From the NCBI GenBank assembly GCA_018622495.1, contig CP076021.1:496001-560000 (forward strand): DNA of 64,000 nucleotides, in the 5' to 3' direction. Below the pieces are notes generated by a model that saw nothing but the letters and a program-made list of their open reading frames with translations, did no database searches and was not told the DNA's origin. This DNA is from Mycoplasmatota bacterium. GTDB lineage: Bacteria > Bacillota_I > Bacilli_A > Acholeplasmatales > Acholeplasmataceae. Made by a program: the position numbers and the translations under genes. Shown here piece after piece: positions 39,804 to 51,497 of the stretch (the stretch's first letter is position 1; each line of letters starts with the position of its first letter).

Positions 39804-40445
39804 CTATTTAGTGTTTACCACCTTATTTTTTAAAGACCCTTTTTCAATAGGTATATAAATATATGAATCTTGAGTTTTTTCTATATGAATAAGATGTTTA
39901 ATATCATCTAATATATGCATATTTGGTTCAAATGCATTTACTTGATATGTGACATCTTTTAAAAATTGTTTATCAATAATATTTGCATGAGATGATAATA
40001 TGCTTTCCATTTGATTGATCAACGCGTAACCAAAAGTTAGCTGATAACCATAAATAAGACGCTTTTCCATAAACTGTGCATTTTTTAATACTTCAGAAGT
40101 TGCATTTGAATATGCTCGTACTAAACCACCAGCACCAAGTTTAATACCACCGTAATAACGAATGACAACACATAAAGCATTCGTTAATTGATGATGATCA
40201 ATGACATCTAGTATAGGCAGTCCTGCGGTACCTTTAGGTTCACCATTATCTTGATAGGTTGCCCATGTTCTTTGATCACCAAGTGTAGCAGCATAACAAT
40301 AGTGTGTTGCTTTAGGATATTTAATTTTAGCATCATCTAAAGCATTTGCTATATGATCTTTTTCAGTGATAGGATATAATATAGCAATAAATCTTGATTT
40401 ATTTATGATGATTTGATTTTCGTATTGTTGATTGATTTCTAACAT
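39804..40445 (-). CDS. yigZ: YigZ/IMPACT-family protein with IS-derived C-terminal tail
   Basis: About 213 residues from ATG 40445 (GGTGA upstream). The IMPACT fold is marked by NKSRFIAILYPI, HYCYAATLG, DNGEPKGTAGLPIL and VIRYYGGIKLGAGGLVRAY. Function is unclear; related proteins bind ribosomes or nucleic acids. The last ten residues (GSLKNKVVNTK region) are encoded by the end of IS copy 1. Joining the two sides of the insertion shows the original end would have been IPIEK followed by TAG. Confidence 0.88.
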   Translation of the reverse strand: MLEINQQYENQIIINKSRFIAILYPITEKDHIANALDDAKIKYPKATHYCYAATLGDQRTWATYQDNGEPKGTAGLPILDVIDHHQLTNALCVVIRYYGGIKLGAGGLVRAYSNATSEVLKNAQFMEKRLIYGYQLTFGYALINQMESILSSHANIIDKQFLKDVTYQVNAFEPNMHILDDIKHLIHIEKTQDSYIYIPIEKGSLKNKVVNTK

Positions 40446-40530
40446 AATATTCACCAATTAAATTATAACATAATCAGCAAAACTATGTATTTTTTGTTAT
40501 ACTATTAATATAATATTTTTTGGAGGGACT

Positions 40531-41386
40531 ATGGGAAAGAGAATAGTTGTAGATACATCAACAGGTGGACTTGATTATTATCCATTTGAACATGAGATAG
40601 AGATAATAAGAATTAAAATATATTTAGATGATAAAAGCTACATGGATGGTACAGAATTAAAAGCGAGATGAGTTTTATGAAATACTACATAAACATCCTG
40701 ATTTAGTACCAAAAACATCACAACCTTCTATTGGTGATATCATGGATTATTTTGAATCACTTTATGAACAAGGATATGATCAATTTTATGTCACATCAAT
40801 TTCTTCTAAGTTAAGCGGAACTTATAATGCAATTTGTTTAGCAGCGAAAGAACTTAAAGATAAAATGGATATTCATGTTTTTGATACATTAACTGTTTGT
40901 TTTTCGGAAGGATTATTTGCATTAGAAGCTAACAAACTATTAAAAGAAAACAAAACGTTTGAAGAAATTGATCAAGTTTTAATGCATATGAGAGAAAATA
41001 ATACCATTTTCTTTGCTGTTGATTCGCTTACATATTTAGTTAAAAATGGTAGATTATCAGGTGCTGCTGGATTTGCAGGTAAATTACTAAAAATAAAACC
41101 AATACTTCAAGTACAATCAACTGGACAAATTGTTTCAATAGAAAAAATTAGAAATATAAAAACAGCATTAGTATCAATAGCAGATAAAGTTTTAGCATAT
41201 ACAAATGGGAAAAAATTTGATGCGTATATATTATATACAGGGAATCCTAAATTAAGAGAACTTTTTATTTCTACAATTAAGGAAAGATTACAATTAGAAA
41301 ATTTATATGAAGCACCTTCAACACCCGTTGTAGGCGCACATATAGGACCAGATGTTATCGGCATTGGTGTATTTATAAAAACATAA
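40531..41386 (+). CDS. degV: DegV-family fatty-acid-binding protein, frameshifted
   Basis: About 284 residues when restored, the same length as the second DegV at 62521. ATG 40531 follows TGGAGGGA. VVDTSTGGLDYY opens the first domain; YVTSISSKLSGTYNA, VFDTLTVCFSEGLFALEA, YLVKNGRLSG and VVGAHIGPDVIGIG are family landmarks. Frame shifts +1 at 40666: AAGCGAGATGAG replaces AAGCGGATGAG, which reads KADEFYEILHKHPDL. DegV/FakB proteins carry fatty acids to a fatty acid kinase for phospholipid synthesis. Confidence 0.88.
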
Positions 41387-41421
41387 TAAATAGGAACCAA
41401 TAAATTGGTTCCTATTTTTTT
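41387..41421 (+). terminator. Bidirectional terminator between degV and the membrane hydrolase
   Basis: AATAGGAACCAA-taaa-TTGGTTCCTATT followed by T-run, with A-run on the other side. Confidence 0.85.
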
Positions 41422-41447
41422 ATATGTATTTGAAGATAAATGTTTAA

Positions 41448-43507
41448 TTAGCCAATAGTTAATGCATAAACTGCTGTATTCGCTAACGTAATGAATGTAA
41501 ATAGCATTGTTGTAAAGAATGCTGAAGTCCATACATTTCCAGTTTTTTGTGAGATTCTTCTCATGAATATACCAGCAACTGATAATGTCGGTACTAAGCC
41601 AACAGCCAATATACCATTTAATGAGAATGAAGGATATGCAGCAGTACCTGTCGCATAGAGTACACCATATTGATATACTAAGAAAATAACAACTGGACCA
41701 GCAAGTAGGAATGCAGATAATAAATCAGCTTTCCAACCTTTCATACCTCTTGAATTTACAAAGACTGTCATTGAAGCAGCTAAATAATAAATAAAGAATA
41801 ATGGAATGTATTTAAGCGCTGCAACGAATTGATTGCTATTAAAGATTTGGATAGCATAAGTATAGAATCTAAAGTCAGTTAAGAATACCCAACCTACGAT
41901 AGCAACAAATAATAATACAATTGCTGTCATTGCAACTGCAACTAAGAAACTTGACCCTACTTGTTTAAGAGAAGCTTTTAAACCATAAGGATTAATAACA
42001 TCTTCACCTGCATTGACTACAGGAGTGACAATAAAGACTGTAATTAAAATTAAGAATGCACTACCGATTGCCCAATATACGATTGTATTGACTGAAGGAG
42101 CACTCCAATATACAAAATTAGAAATAATTTGTGTATTGGTTAAGAACCATCTAAAAGCAAGTGCTAATAAAAGTAATACTGCACCACCTGAAGTTGCTTT
42201 TTGTGCAATTTTAATTTTAGCTTTATCATTTCCAAGCACTGCAATAATCCAAATAGCCATAAGTACTAGAACAACTGCACCCATGAGATAATGCATTGCA
42301 TTTGCTAAATTAATGAGATCAGCAGATCTATCCATTAACAATGTTAAGAAGAAGACACTTAATAATGTTGATATTGTAATAACAAGCCATTTAATACCTT
42401 TCTTTTCTGGTGCTATTGCAACTTCAACTTCATCTAATGCTTTACCATTAGCAAATACATGTTTAAATACTGGTAATTGTGATACTAAAGCAAATAATGG
42501 GAATAACATCATAAATAAAGAAACTAATGCGAGACCTGTAAATGCTTCTTTTAACCACCATACTTGAGTTGTAGAACCAGTGTTAATATCCATTGATTCT
42601 AAATCATCTAGACCATGAAGATTTAATTGATAAGTAAATGCTTCTTCAAAGAATTCAATCATGTATCCACCAGATTCAAGTGACCAAGTATTTTGAGGAT
42701 GTGTTTCATCAGGTGTGTAAATAACTCTTTGTCCACCATCTACACTATAGAAGACGCCCGCATCAGCTTCACCTTCTACAGTTCTTCCTAAGAATGCAAG
42801 ACCAACTGCATCTTCAGTATAATCTTTATAATATACTGAACCTTCGCTGGTACCTGAATTATCAAAGAAGAATTGATCATAATGTGCAGAAATGGCACCA
42901 CTAGAACGTGTTGCAAAATAAGTTTCTGGATTAGCAACGCCGACATATCTAAAATCAGCACCTACTACTAATGAAGCAGCTATTTTTCTATAACCAGAAG
43001 CCGCAAATTGCATTTCATCAAAAATAACTGCGTATTCTGATGAAAAACCACCCATTGAGTGACCACTAACACCTATCATACCATTGCCATTTGCATCTTT
43101 TAATACGTAATCTTGTTCATACATGTAATCTACAGCATCGAATCAGATGATACGAAGAAATTAAATGCAGCTGGTGTATCCCAAGTAGAATCACCATGGT
43201 CATACATATCAAAAGCTAATACAACATACCCACGTCTTGATAATTCGATTGCACCAATTTCTTGCATTTCAGAATTATTTAAGTATCCATGAGTCAAAAC
43301 AACTGCTGGTGCTGGGTTAGCATCATCTACACCTCTTGGGGTATAAAGATAACCAGATAATTCACCATTATCAGTTTCAAATGAAATCTTATCCACCTTC
43401 ACACTGAAGAATGAGTTTTGAACTAAAGAAGCTCCTAAACTAAACACAAGTGCTGCGATGACTAAGATCACTAGCCACTTAAGTGACTTAGACATATTTT
43501 TAAACAT
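41448..43507 (-). CDS. Alpha/beta hydrolase with multi-span membrane domain, frameshifted
   Basis: About 686 residues when restored. An N-terminal membrane anchor (LKWLVILVIAALVFSLGASL) is followed by an extracellular alpha/beta hydrolase with oxyanion region VVLTHGYLNN and nucleophile elbow GVSGHSMGGFS. The C-terminal ~380 residues hold roughly nine membrane helices. One base is lost at 43140: ATCGAATC on the plus strand where ATCGGAATC is needed, reading SSDSDAVDYMYEQ. Similar anchored hydrolase-permease hybrids occur in Firmicutes; substrate unknown. Its promoter is back to back with that of the glp operon. Confidence 0.82.
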
Positions 43508-43540
43508 ATTTTTCTCCCTTCATATGTTTTATAAATTTAT

Positions 43541-43585
43541 AAAAATAAAAAGCGAAACAAAAACTATCAATGTTTTTGCTTCGCT
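43541..43585 (-). promoter_or_regulatory. Attenuator-type hairpin in the leader of the membrane hydrolase gene
   Basis: On the minus strand AGCGAAGCAAAAAC-attgata-GTTTTTGTTTCGCT followed by TTTTATTTTT, an intrinsic terminator lying between the promoter (43650-43622) and the gene start (43507). A terminator inside a ~105-base leader implies conditional read-through. I do not recognise a known riboswitch in the ~30 bases before it. Confidence 0.65.
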
Positions 43586-43621
43586 CGATTTCTCTGGCAT
43601 TTAACTTTTTCCTACAACATC

Positions 43622-43650
43622 ATATTATCATTAAAAAAAATTATTGTCAA
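43622..43650 (-). promoter_or_regulatory. Promoter of the membrane hydrolase gene
   Basis: Minus strand TTGACA (43650-43645), 17-base spacer, TAATAT (43627-43622). Confidence 0.75.
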
Positions 43651-43682
43651 TATGAAATATTAAACATAGTCTATTAATCATA

Positions 43683-43711
43683 TTGACAAATATAAGATTA
43701 TCTAGTACAAT
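43683..43711 (+). promoter_or_regulatory. Promoter of the glp operon
   Basis: TTGACA (43683-43688), 17-base spacer, TACAAT (43706-43711). Divergent from the hydrolase promoter. Confidence 0.8.
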
Positions 43712-43744
43712 TTAGATATAAGTTAAGATGAGCAAGAGTAAAGA

Positions 43745-43791
43745 GCGCGGAAGGTCAATCAAATTCATTTTTGACGTCGCGTTTTATTATT
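43745..43791 (+). terminator. Leader terminator of glpP, probable GlpP antitermination target
   Basis: Stem CGCG + GTCAA (43746-43758) with TTGAC + CGCG (43771-43781), small internal loop, followed by TTTTATTATT. It lies between the promoter and glpP. GlpP is known as an RNA-binding antiterminator activated by glycerol 3-phosphate, so autoregulation at this hairpin is the natural reading. Confidence 0.65.
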
Positions 43792-43804
43792 GAAAGGGGC
43801 TAAA

Positions 43805-44344
43805 ATGTTTTATAATCAGCAAATTATTCCAGCAATACCCAATCATCAAGCTTTTAAAAAATTCATAGATTCTAAATATACTTATGGTATCTTGATGGGT
43901 TTTCAATTATCACAATTAAAATTACTCGTAGATACTTGTCATCAAGCACATAAAAAAGTATTGATACATTCTGAACTTATTAAAGGATTATCTCATGATG
44001 AATATGGGGCAATATTTTTAATTCAAGAATTAAAAGTTGATGGGCTAATATCGAGTAAACCTAAAGTTATTGAGTTATGTAAAAAAAGAAATGTCATTGG
44101 TATTTTTAGATTTTTCCTTAAAGATTCAATTTCATTAGAACAATCACTAGCAATTACTAGAAAGATAGAACCTATATATTTAGAGGTTCTTCCAGCAACA
44201 GGAACTAAAATGATACCTTATATTAAGGATCAAGTCCATGCAGAAATATTAATGGGCGGACTTATTCAAAACAAAGAACAAATTCAAGATTGTGTTAGTG
44301 CTGGAGCAATAGCAGTGACGATTTCTAACACAAATTTATGGTAA
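43805..44344 (+). CDS. glpP: Glycerol-3-phosphate-responsive antiterminator
   Basis: About 179 residues from ATG 43805 (GAAAGGGG upstream). TIM-barrel family with IIPAIPNHQAFKKFIDSKY, HSELIKGLSHDEYGA, VDGLISSKPKVI, EVLPATGTKMIPYI and the C-terminal GGLIQNKEQIQDCVSAGAIAV, all typical of GlpP. It binds leader RNA of glycerol genes in the presence of glycerol 3-phosphate and prevents termination. Terminator hairpins both before and after the gene fit control of the operon by this protein. Confidence 0.93.
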   Translation: MFYNQQIIPAIPNHQAFKKFIDSKYTYGILMGFQLSQLKLLVDTCHQAHKKVLIHSELIKGLSHDEYGAIFLIQELKVDGLISSKPKVIELCKKRNVIGIFRFFLKDSISLEQSLAITRKIEPIYLEVLPATGTKMIPYIKDQVHAEILMGGLIQNKEQIQDCVSAGAIAVTISNTNLW

Positions 44345-44369
44345 GACATGTTAATCATTAATTAGAGTA

Positions 44370-44408
44370 TAGAGAGAAAAACAATAGATGTTGTTTTTCT
44401 CTTTTTAA
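44370..44408 (+). terminator. Terminator between glpP and the glycerol-3-phosphate dehydrogenase genes
   Basis: AGAGAGAAAAACAA-tagatg-TTGTTTTTCTCTTTTT. Placed inside the operon 25 bases before the next start codon, it is a second possible GlpP-controlled site. Confidence 0.75.
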
Positions 44409-44432
44409 TTTTTTATAGAAGAAGGTGCAAAT

Positions 44433-45890
44433 ATGGATAGCAAACAACAAAAAGTTTTTGACTTTACAATCATTGGTGCAGGTATCATTGGAACACTAAT
44501 TGCAAGAGAGTTAAGTCAATATGATGTAAAAACATTATTATTAGAAAAAGAAAATGATATAGCGAATGTACAAACAAGTGCAAATAGTGCCATTATTCAT
44601 TCAGGACATGATCCAAAACCAAATACACTTAAAGCTCGCTTATGTGTTGAAGGGAATAAACTTTATGAAGACATGGAAAAAACAATGCATATTCCCCTAC
44701 GTAAAACAGGTGCATTAGTTGTAGCAAGTAGTGAAGAAGAATTAAAAACACTTGTTAAATTACAAGAAAGAGCAAAAATCAATGGCGTTCCATCATATGA
44801 ACTTTTATTAAAAGAAAAAGTTCATGAACTTGAACCTCATTTAAGTGATCAGATTGTTGGTGCATTATCATTACCAACAACAAAGGTTACTTTTCCTTGG
44901 GAAGTTGCAATAAAAGCATGTCATGTAGCAATAAAAAATGGTGTAAAATTTCAAAAAAATTCTGAAGTGACTCAAATTAAGTATGTTAATCAAATATTCG
45001 AGTTAACAATTAATGAAAATGAAAAAGTATATAGTAAAGCAGTGATTAATGCAAGTGGTGTTATGGCAGAACATATCACAACATTTTTAGAAGAAGAAGC
45101 ACCGTTTAAGGTTACACCAAAACGAGGAGAATATTTCGTTGTAGATAGAGATGTTGATGGCATGTTTAAAAATGTTATCTATCCATTACCTACAGATAAA
45201 GGTAAAGGCGTACTTATCACACCTCAGACACACGGAAATTTATTACTTGGACCAACAAGTGAATATACTGACGATCCAAAGGTATTTACAACATCAAAAG
45301 GACTAACATACGTTAAAGAACATGTTAAAACATTATGTGATCATATACCTTATCATTTAATTATAAGATCATTTGCAGGTATAAGAGCTAGTATTAATAA
45401 AGATGATTTTTATATTAAACCTTCTAAAAAATATGAACAGTTTTATCATGTTTCTGGTATAGATTCTCCTGGTTTAACAGCAGCACCCGCTATTGCGAGA
45501 TATTTAGTTGAAGAAATCATTAAATTAGATGCTCCATTAAAGTCTTCATTTAATGGAAAGTTAGAAAAAGATATTGTTTTTAAAGATTTGTCATTGAAAA
45601 GACAAAAAGCACTTTATGAGAAAAAACCATTATATGGTCATATCATTTGTCAATGTGAACAAGTGAGTGAGCAAGAAATTATTGATGCTGTTCATTCTGA
45701 AGTTGGTAGTCAAACAATTAAAGGCATTAAGAAAAGAACAAGAGCTGGTGCAGGTACATGTCAAGGTGGATACTGTCAATCTGAAGTGTTACGCATTATT
45801 GCAAGAGAAACCAATCAAGCTGTTACAGATATTAATTATGACCAACTTGATACACATATACTAGATAAAGAATCGAAGGTGGGATCATGA
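44433..45890 (+). CDS. glpA: FAD-dependent glycerol-3-phosphate dehydrogenase (GlpA-like) with BFD-type iron-sulfur domain
   Basis: 485 residues. FAD-binding DFTIIGAGIIGTLIARELS at the N-terminus, substrate-side motifs of the DAO/GlpA fold (ANSAIIHSGHDP, GIDSPGLTAAPAIARYLVEE) and a C-terminal [2Fe-2S] domain with ICQCEQVSE and AGAGTCQGGYC (four Cys). This architecture is that of anaerobic-type GlpA-like enzymes of Clostridia and relatives, oxidising glycerol 3-phosphate to dihydroxyacetone phosphate. The next two genes overlap it or each other by 4 bases and are its usual partners. Confidence 0.88.
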   Translation: MDSKQQKVFDFTIIGAGIIGTLIARELSQYDVKTLLLEKENDIANVQTSANSAIIHSGHDPKPNTLKARLCVEGNKLYEDMEKTMHIPLRKTGALVVASSEEELKTLVKLQERAKINGVPSYELLLKEKVHELEPHLSDQIVGALSLPTTKVTFPWEVAIKACHVAIKNGVKFQKNSEVTQIKYVNQIFELTINENEKVYSKAVINASGVMAEHITTFLEEEAPFKVTPKRGEYFVVDRDVDGMFKNVIYPLPTDKGKGVLITPQTHGNLLLGPTSEYTDDPKVFTTSKGLTYVKEHVKTLCDHIPYHLIIRSFAGIRASINKDDFYIKPSKKYEQFYHVSGIDSPGLTAAPAIARYLVEEIIKLDAPLKSSFNGKLEKDIVFKDLSLKRQKALYEKKPLYGHIICQCEQVSEQEIIDAVHSEVGSQTIKGIKKRTRAGAGTCQGGYCQSEVLRIIARETNQAVTDINYDQLDTHILDKESKVGS

Positions 45891-47148
45891 AAACATTTGA
45901 TGTAACAATTATTGGTGGTGGTGCAGCTGGACTTGCTGCAGCAACTTCATTTAAAGATAGTGGATTAAAAGTATTATTAGTTGAAAGATCTGATCAACTT
46001 GGGGGTATTCTTAATCAATGTATCCACAACGGATTTGGATTACATGTCTTTAAAGAAATGTTAACAGGACCAGAATTTGCACAACGTTTTGTTGACGATT
46101 TAGAAACTCAAAATTTAGAAATTAAATTAAATACAACAGTTATTGATATAGAACAAGAAGATTTATTTATATTAAAATGTTCAAGTGCCCAAGAAGGTAT
46201 TTATCAATTAAAAACTAAAACAATTATATTATCAACTGGATGTTATGAAAGATCAAGAGGTGCTATTTCTATACCTGGGTTAAGACCTAATGGGATTATG
46301 AGTGCAGGTACAGCACAAAAGTATTTAAATATTGATGGTTATTTAGTAGGTAAAGATGTATTTATTTTAGGAAGTGGAGATATTGGTTTAATTATGGCAA
46401 GACGTATGACTTTAGAAGGCGCTAAAGTACATGGTGTTGCAGAAATGATGCCATATTCAAATGGATTAAATAGAAATATTGCACAGTGTTTAGATGATTT
46501 TGAAATACCTTTATATTTATCACATACGATAGTTGATATTAAAGGTGATAAAAACATAGAGTCTATTACTATTCAAAAATTAGATGATCATTTTAAACCT
46601 ATACCAAATACAGAAAAAACATTTAAAATTGACACATTATTATTATCAGTAGGCTTAATTCCAGATATAAAAGTATTTAAACATCTTGATTTAAAAATGA
46701 ATCCTATCACAAAAAGTATTAATGTTGATCAAAACTATCAAACAACAATACCAGGTATATTTGCATGTGGTAATGCACTTCATGTTCATGATTTGGTAGA
46801 TGATGTCGCAATTGAATCAAAAAGAGCAGGACAAGCAGTAAAAGCATATTTAGAAAATGAAGTTGAACAACATAAAGCACAAGCAACTGTTACATTTGAT
46901 CATCATATAAGATATATTGTGCCACAAAAACTAACGGAAACAAAACTTATTGATGATAAACTTATTTTGCTGTTTAGAACAACTCAAAAATTTGCATCTG
47001 CAGTATTTGTTGTAACACAAAATGATGAAATCATTTATAAGAAAAAACAAACATTTATTGTACCTGCAGAAATGAATAAAATATCAATTGCTATTGATAA
47101 AGTAAATTTAAACGAAGAACTTCATGTGTCATTAACGGAGGTGAAAAT

Positions 47149-47152
<4 letters not shown>
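45887..47152 (+). CDS. FAD/NAD(P)-dependent oxidoreductase, partner subunit of the GlpA-like enzyme
   Basis: 421 residues. Two nucleotide-binding sites: FDVTIIGGGAAGLAAATSF at the start and KDVFILGSGDIGLIMARRM around 155-175. CQ-containing GGILNQCIHNGFGLH and the FAD-proximal PGIFACGNALHVHDLVDDV are typical of this pyridine nucleotide-disulphide oxidoreductase branch (HcnB-like). It probably passes electrons from the GlpA-like subunit to NAD(P) or another carrier. Starts inside the end of the previous gene (ATGA). Confidence 0.87.
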
Positions 47153-48997
<1,845 letters not shown>

Positions 48998-49092
48998 ATA
49001 AAGGGTCTTTAAAAAATAAGGTGGTAAACACTAAATAGACCTTTCTAAAATTAGGTGGTCAATGTGACCTCTCTAAAATAAGGTGGTAGTTT

Positions 49093-49118
49093 AAAGGCAC
49101 TCGTCGGAGTGCCTTTTT
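49093..49118 (+). terminator. Terminator-like hairpin at the end of IS copy 2
   Basis: AAAGGCACTC-gtcg-GAGTGCCTTTTT on the plus strand, where it would stop transcripts leaving glpK before they cross the IS antisense to the transposase. Confidence 0.6.
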
Positions 49119-49138
49119 ATCCGCCATAACTCTAGCAT

Positions 49139-50433
49139 TTATTTGTTTTTTATTGGAACGTCTTTATTAATCGAATACATAATCTTATTTCTAAGTCTAT
49201 TAAATGATTGAATACCATTAGATGTTTTAATGACAGTCTTAATTTTGTTGTTCACAGATTCAATGGGACCATTCGATATTCTTCGCTTGTCATAGACTAA
49301 AAATGAGTTCTTTATTTCATCTTTCCAATTAATCAGTGTCTTACCAAAAGATCTTAATCCAGCAAGTTTATGATTCCTAAATTGATAAACTAATTTGTTT
49401 AATTCATCATCACACGTATCATAGGCGGCTGTTAAATTGAACTCTCTGTACCACTCTTTTAACATATAAGCTTCTTTTAAATCATCATTAATTGAAAGAA
49501 GGTAGTGAAGTATATCGATTTGTGCCAATAAGCTTGCATCTTTCGGATGTGTATCTTTCCATCATAGATGTCTTCATAGTTCTTGAGGAAGAAGTAATGA
49601 AATTTCTTTAACATGTAATAATACATATCATCATGAACTGGTGCACTTTTGTGTTGCTTGTATTTATTCATTGTATCAATTCTTATACGTTTGATGATTT
49701 CATTTAATGTCCTAATTAAATGAAATGAATCAACTGCGATTTTTGCTTTTGGCATACATAAGTGAACGACTTCCTTATAGGAAGTCCACATATCCATCAC
49801 CACGACTTCAACTTGATCTAACTCACTTTTTGGTATTCTTGAGAAGTATTTAATGAGATAATGTTTATGTCTCGTAGGTAATAGGTCAATCATCTTTCTA
49901 CCCTTAAAATCGAATAAAACACAGGCATATTTATAGGCGTGTGTTCTTGATATGAATACTTCATCTATATTGATGACTATTGGTAACTTTCGTCTTTTTG
50001 CTTCCACATAACGATCAAATATATTGATCACTGTTTGTATGGATACATAGTAATGTATGGCTGCTGATGTGAATGTGTGATTATAATCTTTTAAATAATT
50101 TAATATGGATGTCTTTGTATATAGGCTTATGTTTTCATATATATCTGATATGGGGTTATGCTCATAGAAAATCTTATGACATTGCTTACATTGATATTTT
50201 CTATGGTGAAATCTAATGATACTTTTTTGATGTGTAGATATCGAGTGTATGATTTTCTTATACTGATAACTATGAAACTTTATATGCATGTTGTGACATA
50301 CTGGACAAATTATTTCCTGTTTGTGAAATCTAAGTTCAATGATTAAGGTACCTTTATCAAGTCTCGTTTCTAATAATTGAATCTTGTCTCTAAATCGTTC
50401 TAAGTGTAAAATATTTATGGTATCATATGTCAT
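49139..50433 (-). pseudogene. ISL3-type transposase, one-base frameshift
   Basis: 431 residues when restored. Zinc-binding N-terminus (CPVCH, CKQCH), then the catalytic region with INIDEVFISRTHAYKYA and VVVMDMWTSYKEVVHLCMPKAKIAVDSFHLI, and the C-terminal RISNGPIESVNNKIK holding the last acidic residue. The coding strand reads CACAAATCGATATAC at 49517, where CACAAATCGGATATAC gives HKSDILHYLL in one frame. Without that base the protein ends soon after, separating the last catalytic residue. Upstream AAGGAGG and promoter-like sequence are intact. Confidence 0.85.
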
Positions 50434-50590
50434 GAAGTCCTCCTTATCTTAAGTTATGGCTGATAACTTTATTATAAATGAGGACTTCCTTTTTTATATA
50501 CAAAAATAGACCTATCAAAAATTAAGTGGTCTACCACCTCATAATTGAAAGCCTATTAACTACCACCTAATATTTTATACATCTTAAATA

Positions 50591-50626
50591 AAAAATGATA
50601 TGTGATTTCACATATCATTTTTTTTT
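50591..50626 (+). terminator. Original glpK terminator, shared with the convergent membrane protein gene
   Basis: AAAAATGATATGTG/CACATATCATTTTT with T-runs on both strands. IS copy 2 now separates it from glpK. Confidence 0.75.
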
Positions 50627-51388
50627 AGATTTAGTTTTTCTAGTTCGTTTAAGTTCTAGTTTTTTAATTTTTTCTAAATTAACGAATACTTTCTCAATAG
50701 CTTCATTAAGATTTTTTTCATTAGTTAATAATTTAATACTTATTTTAATGATTTTTTCTTCAAAAAGGATAAGACTTAAATATAGCACATATAATATCAT
50801 TGTTGCAAAAAACCAAATTTCAAACATAGCACTATGTTTAAATATAATGACCATGCTAATTGATCCAACCCAAATAACCAATAACCAAGAAAATACAATA
50901 CGACGTAAGCGTGGACTTTCTTTAGAAATCCATAATGAAAATGGAATGACTGATAATGTGTAAAACAGTGATAATAAAACACTTGATGCAACATGCATCC
51001 AATGCCAGAAAGGATAATCTTCTTTTAAAGCAGGTATCAATCCAGTAGCAATTAAAAAGAAGGTAGCTAAATATATATAATAAATTGTTTGTTTATCTTT
51101 ATAATTTTCAAGTTTAATGAGTGTGATGACAGCAACTTCAATAGCAGCACCACTGACAATTGACCAAATAATAAATAGTAATCTATAGTTAAAAAAATTC
51201 CCTATATTACTTAATGTATAGGAAAAAGGATTTTCTAACGTTCCATAAATAAATGTGAAAACAAATGCACTTAACAAGAGACTCATAATTAGTGTTCTTG
51301 TTTGTCTTTGTTTGGTCAGTTCTTTTTGAATATCGTATAAATTATTTTTTTGTAAATCTTCAATGACGTTTTGGTAGTTTATATTCAT
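50615..51388 (-). CDS. Six-span membrane protein (DUF998-like)
   Basis: 257 residues. After a 35-residue charged N-terminus come about six membrane helices, ending in a very basic tail (LELKRTRKTKSKKK). The helix pattern and the HWMHVASSVLLSLFYTLSVIPF segment resemble DUF998/Frag1-type proteins, but I do not recognise it with certainty. The TGA stop lies inside the terminator hairpin. Confidence 0.7.
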   Translation of the reverse strand: MNINYQNVIEDLQKNNLYDIQKELTKQRQTRTLIMSLLLSAFVFTFIYGTLENPFSYTLSNIGNFFNYRLLFIIWSIVSGAAIEVAVITLIKLENYKDKQTIYYIYLATFFLIATGLIPALKEDYPFWHWMHVASSVLLSLFYTLSVIPFSLWISKESPRLRRIVFSWLLVIWVGSISMVIIFKHSAMFEIWFFATMILYVLYLSLILFEEKIIKISIKLLTNEKNLNEAIEKVFVNLEKIKKLELKRTRKTKSKKK

Positions 51389-51449
51389 CGATTTACCCCC
51401 TATAAGTTAAAATAATAGTATCAAAGACACTGATTTTTGTCAAGAGAAC

Positions 51450-51486
51450 AAAAAAGATGGATTGCTTATCGCATATCCATCTTTTT
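51450..51486 (-). terminator. Terminator of the phospholipase-like/glycosyltransferase gene
   Basis: AAAAAGATGGAT/ATCCATCTTTTT with a 12-base loop and T-run on the minus strand. Confidence 0.75.
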
Positions 51487-51497
51487 CGGGGTTATGA

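Larger units (their letters stand above)
38887..39839 (+). mobile_element. ISL3-type insertion sequence, internally deleted copy 1
   Basis: 953 bp flanked by the perfect 8-bp direct repeat TTTTTCAA (38879-38886 and 39840-39847), the target duplication size known for ISL3. The ends are imperfect inverted repeats, 17 of 23 matching (AGATGTATAAAATATTAGGTGGT against GGGTCTTTAAAAAATAAGGTGGT). Apart from a 629-bp internal deletion it appears identical to the copy at 49003-50584. Near both ends a 9-mer TNAGGTGGT recurs (two on the left, three inverted on the right), probable transposase-binding sites. It inserted into the loop of the former yigZ terminator hairpin (TACCTATT/AATAGGTA). Confidence 0.85.
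49003..50584 (-). mobile_element. ISL3-type insertion sequence, full-length copy 2
   Basis: 1582 bp flanked by the perfect 8-bp direct repeat TAAATAAA (48995-49002 and 50585-50592). Ends, subterminal TNAGGTGGT repeats and coding ends match copy 1 at 38887, in inverted orientation. Contains one transposase gene with a one-base loss. Inserted between the glpK stop codon and its terminator. Confidence 0.88.

Noticed and set aside
38900-39830. Repeated AGGTGGT blocks as a CRISPR-like array
   Set aside because: Only short 9-mers in both orientations, uneven spacing, inside IS ends, and no cas genes.
43560-43620. Known riboswitch (preQ1, fluoride or similar) before the hydrolase gene
   Set aside because: The stretch before the terminator is too short and lacks any consensus I recognise.
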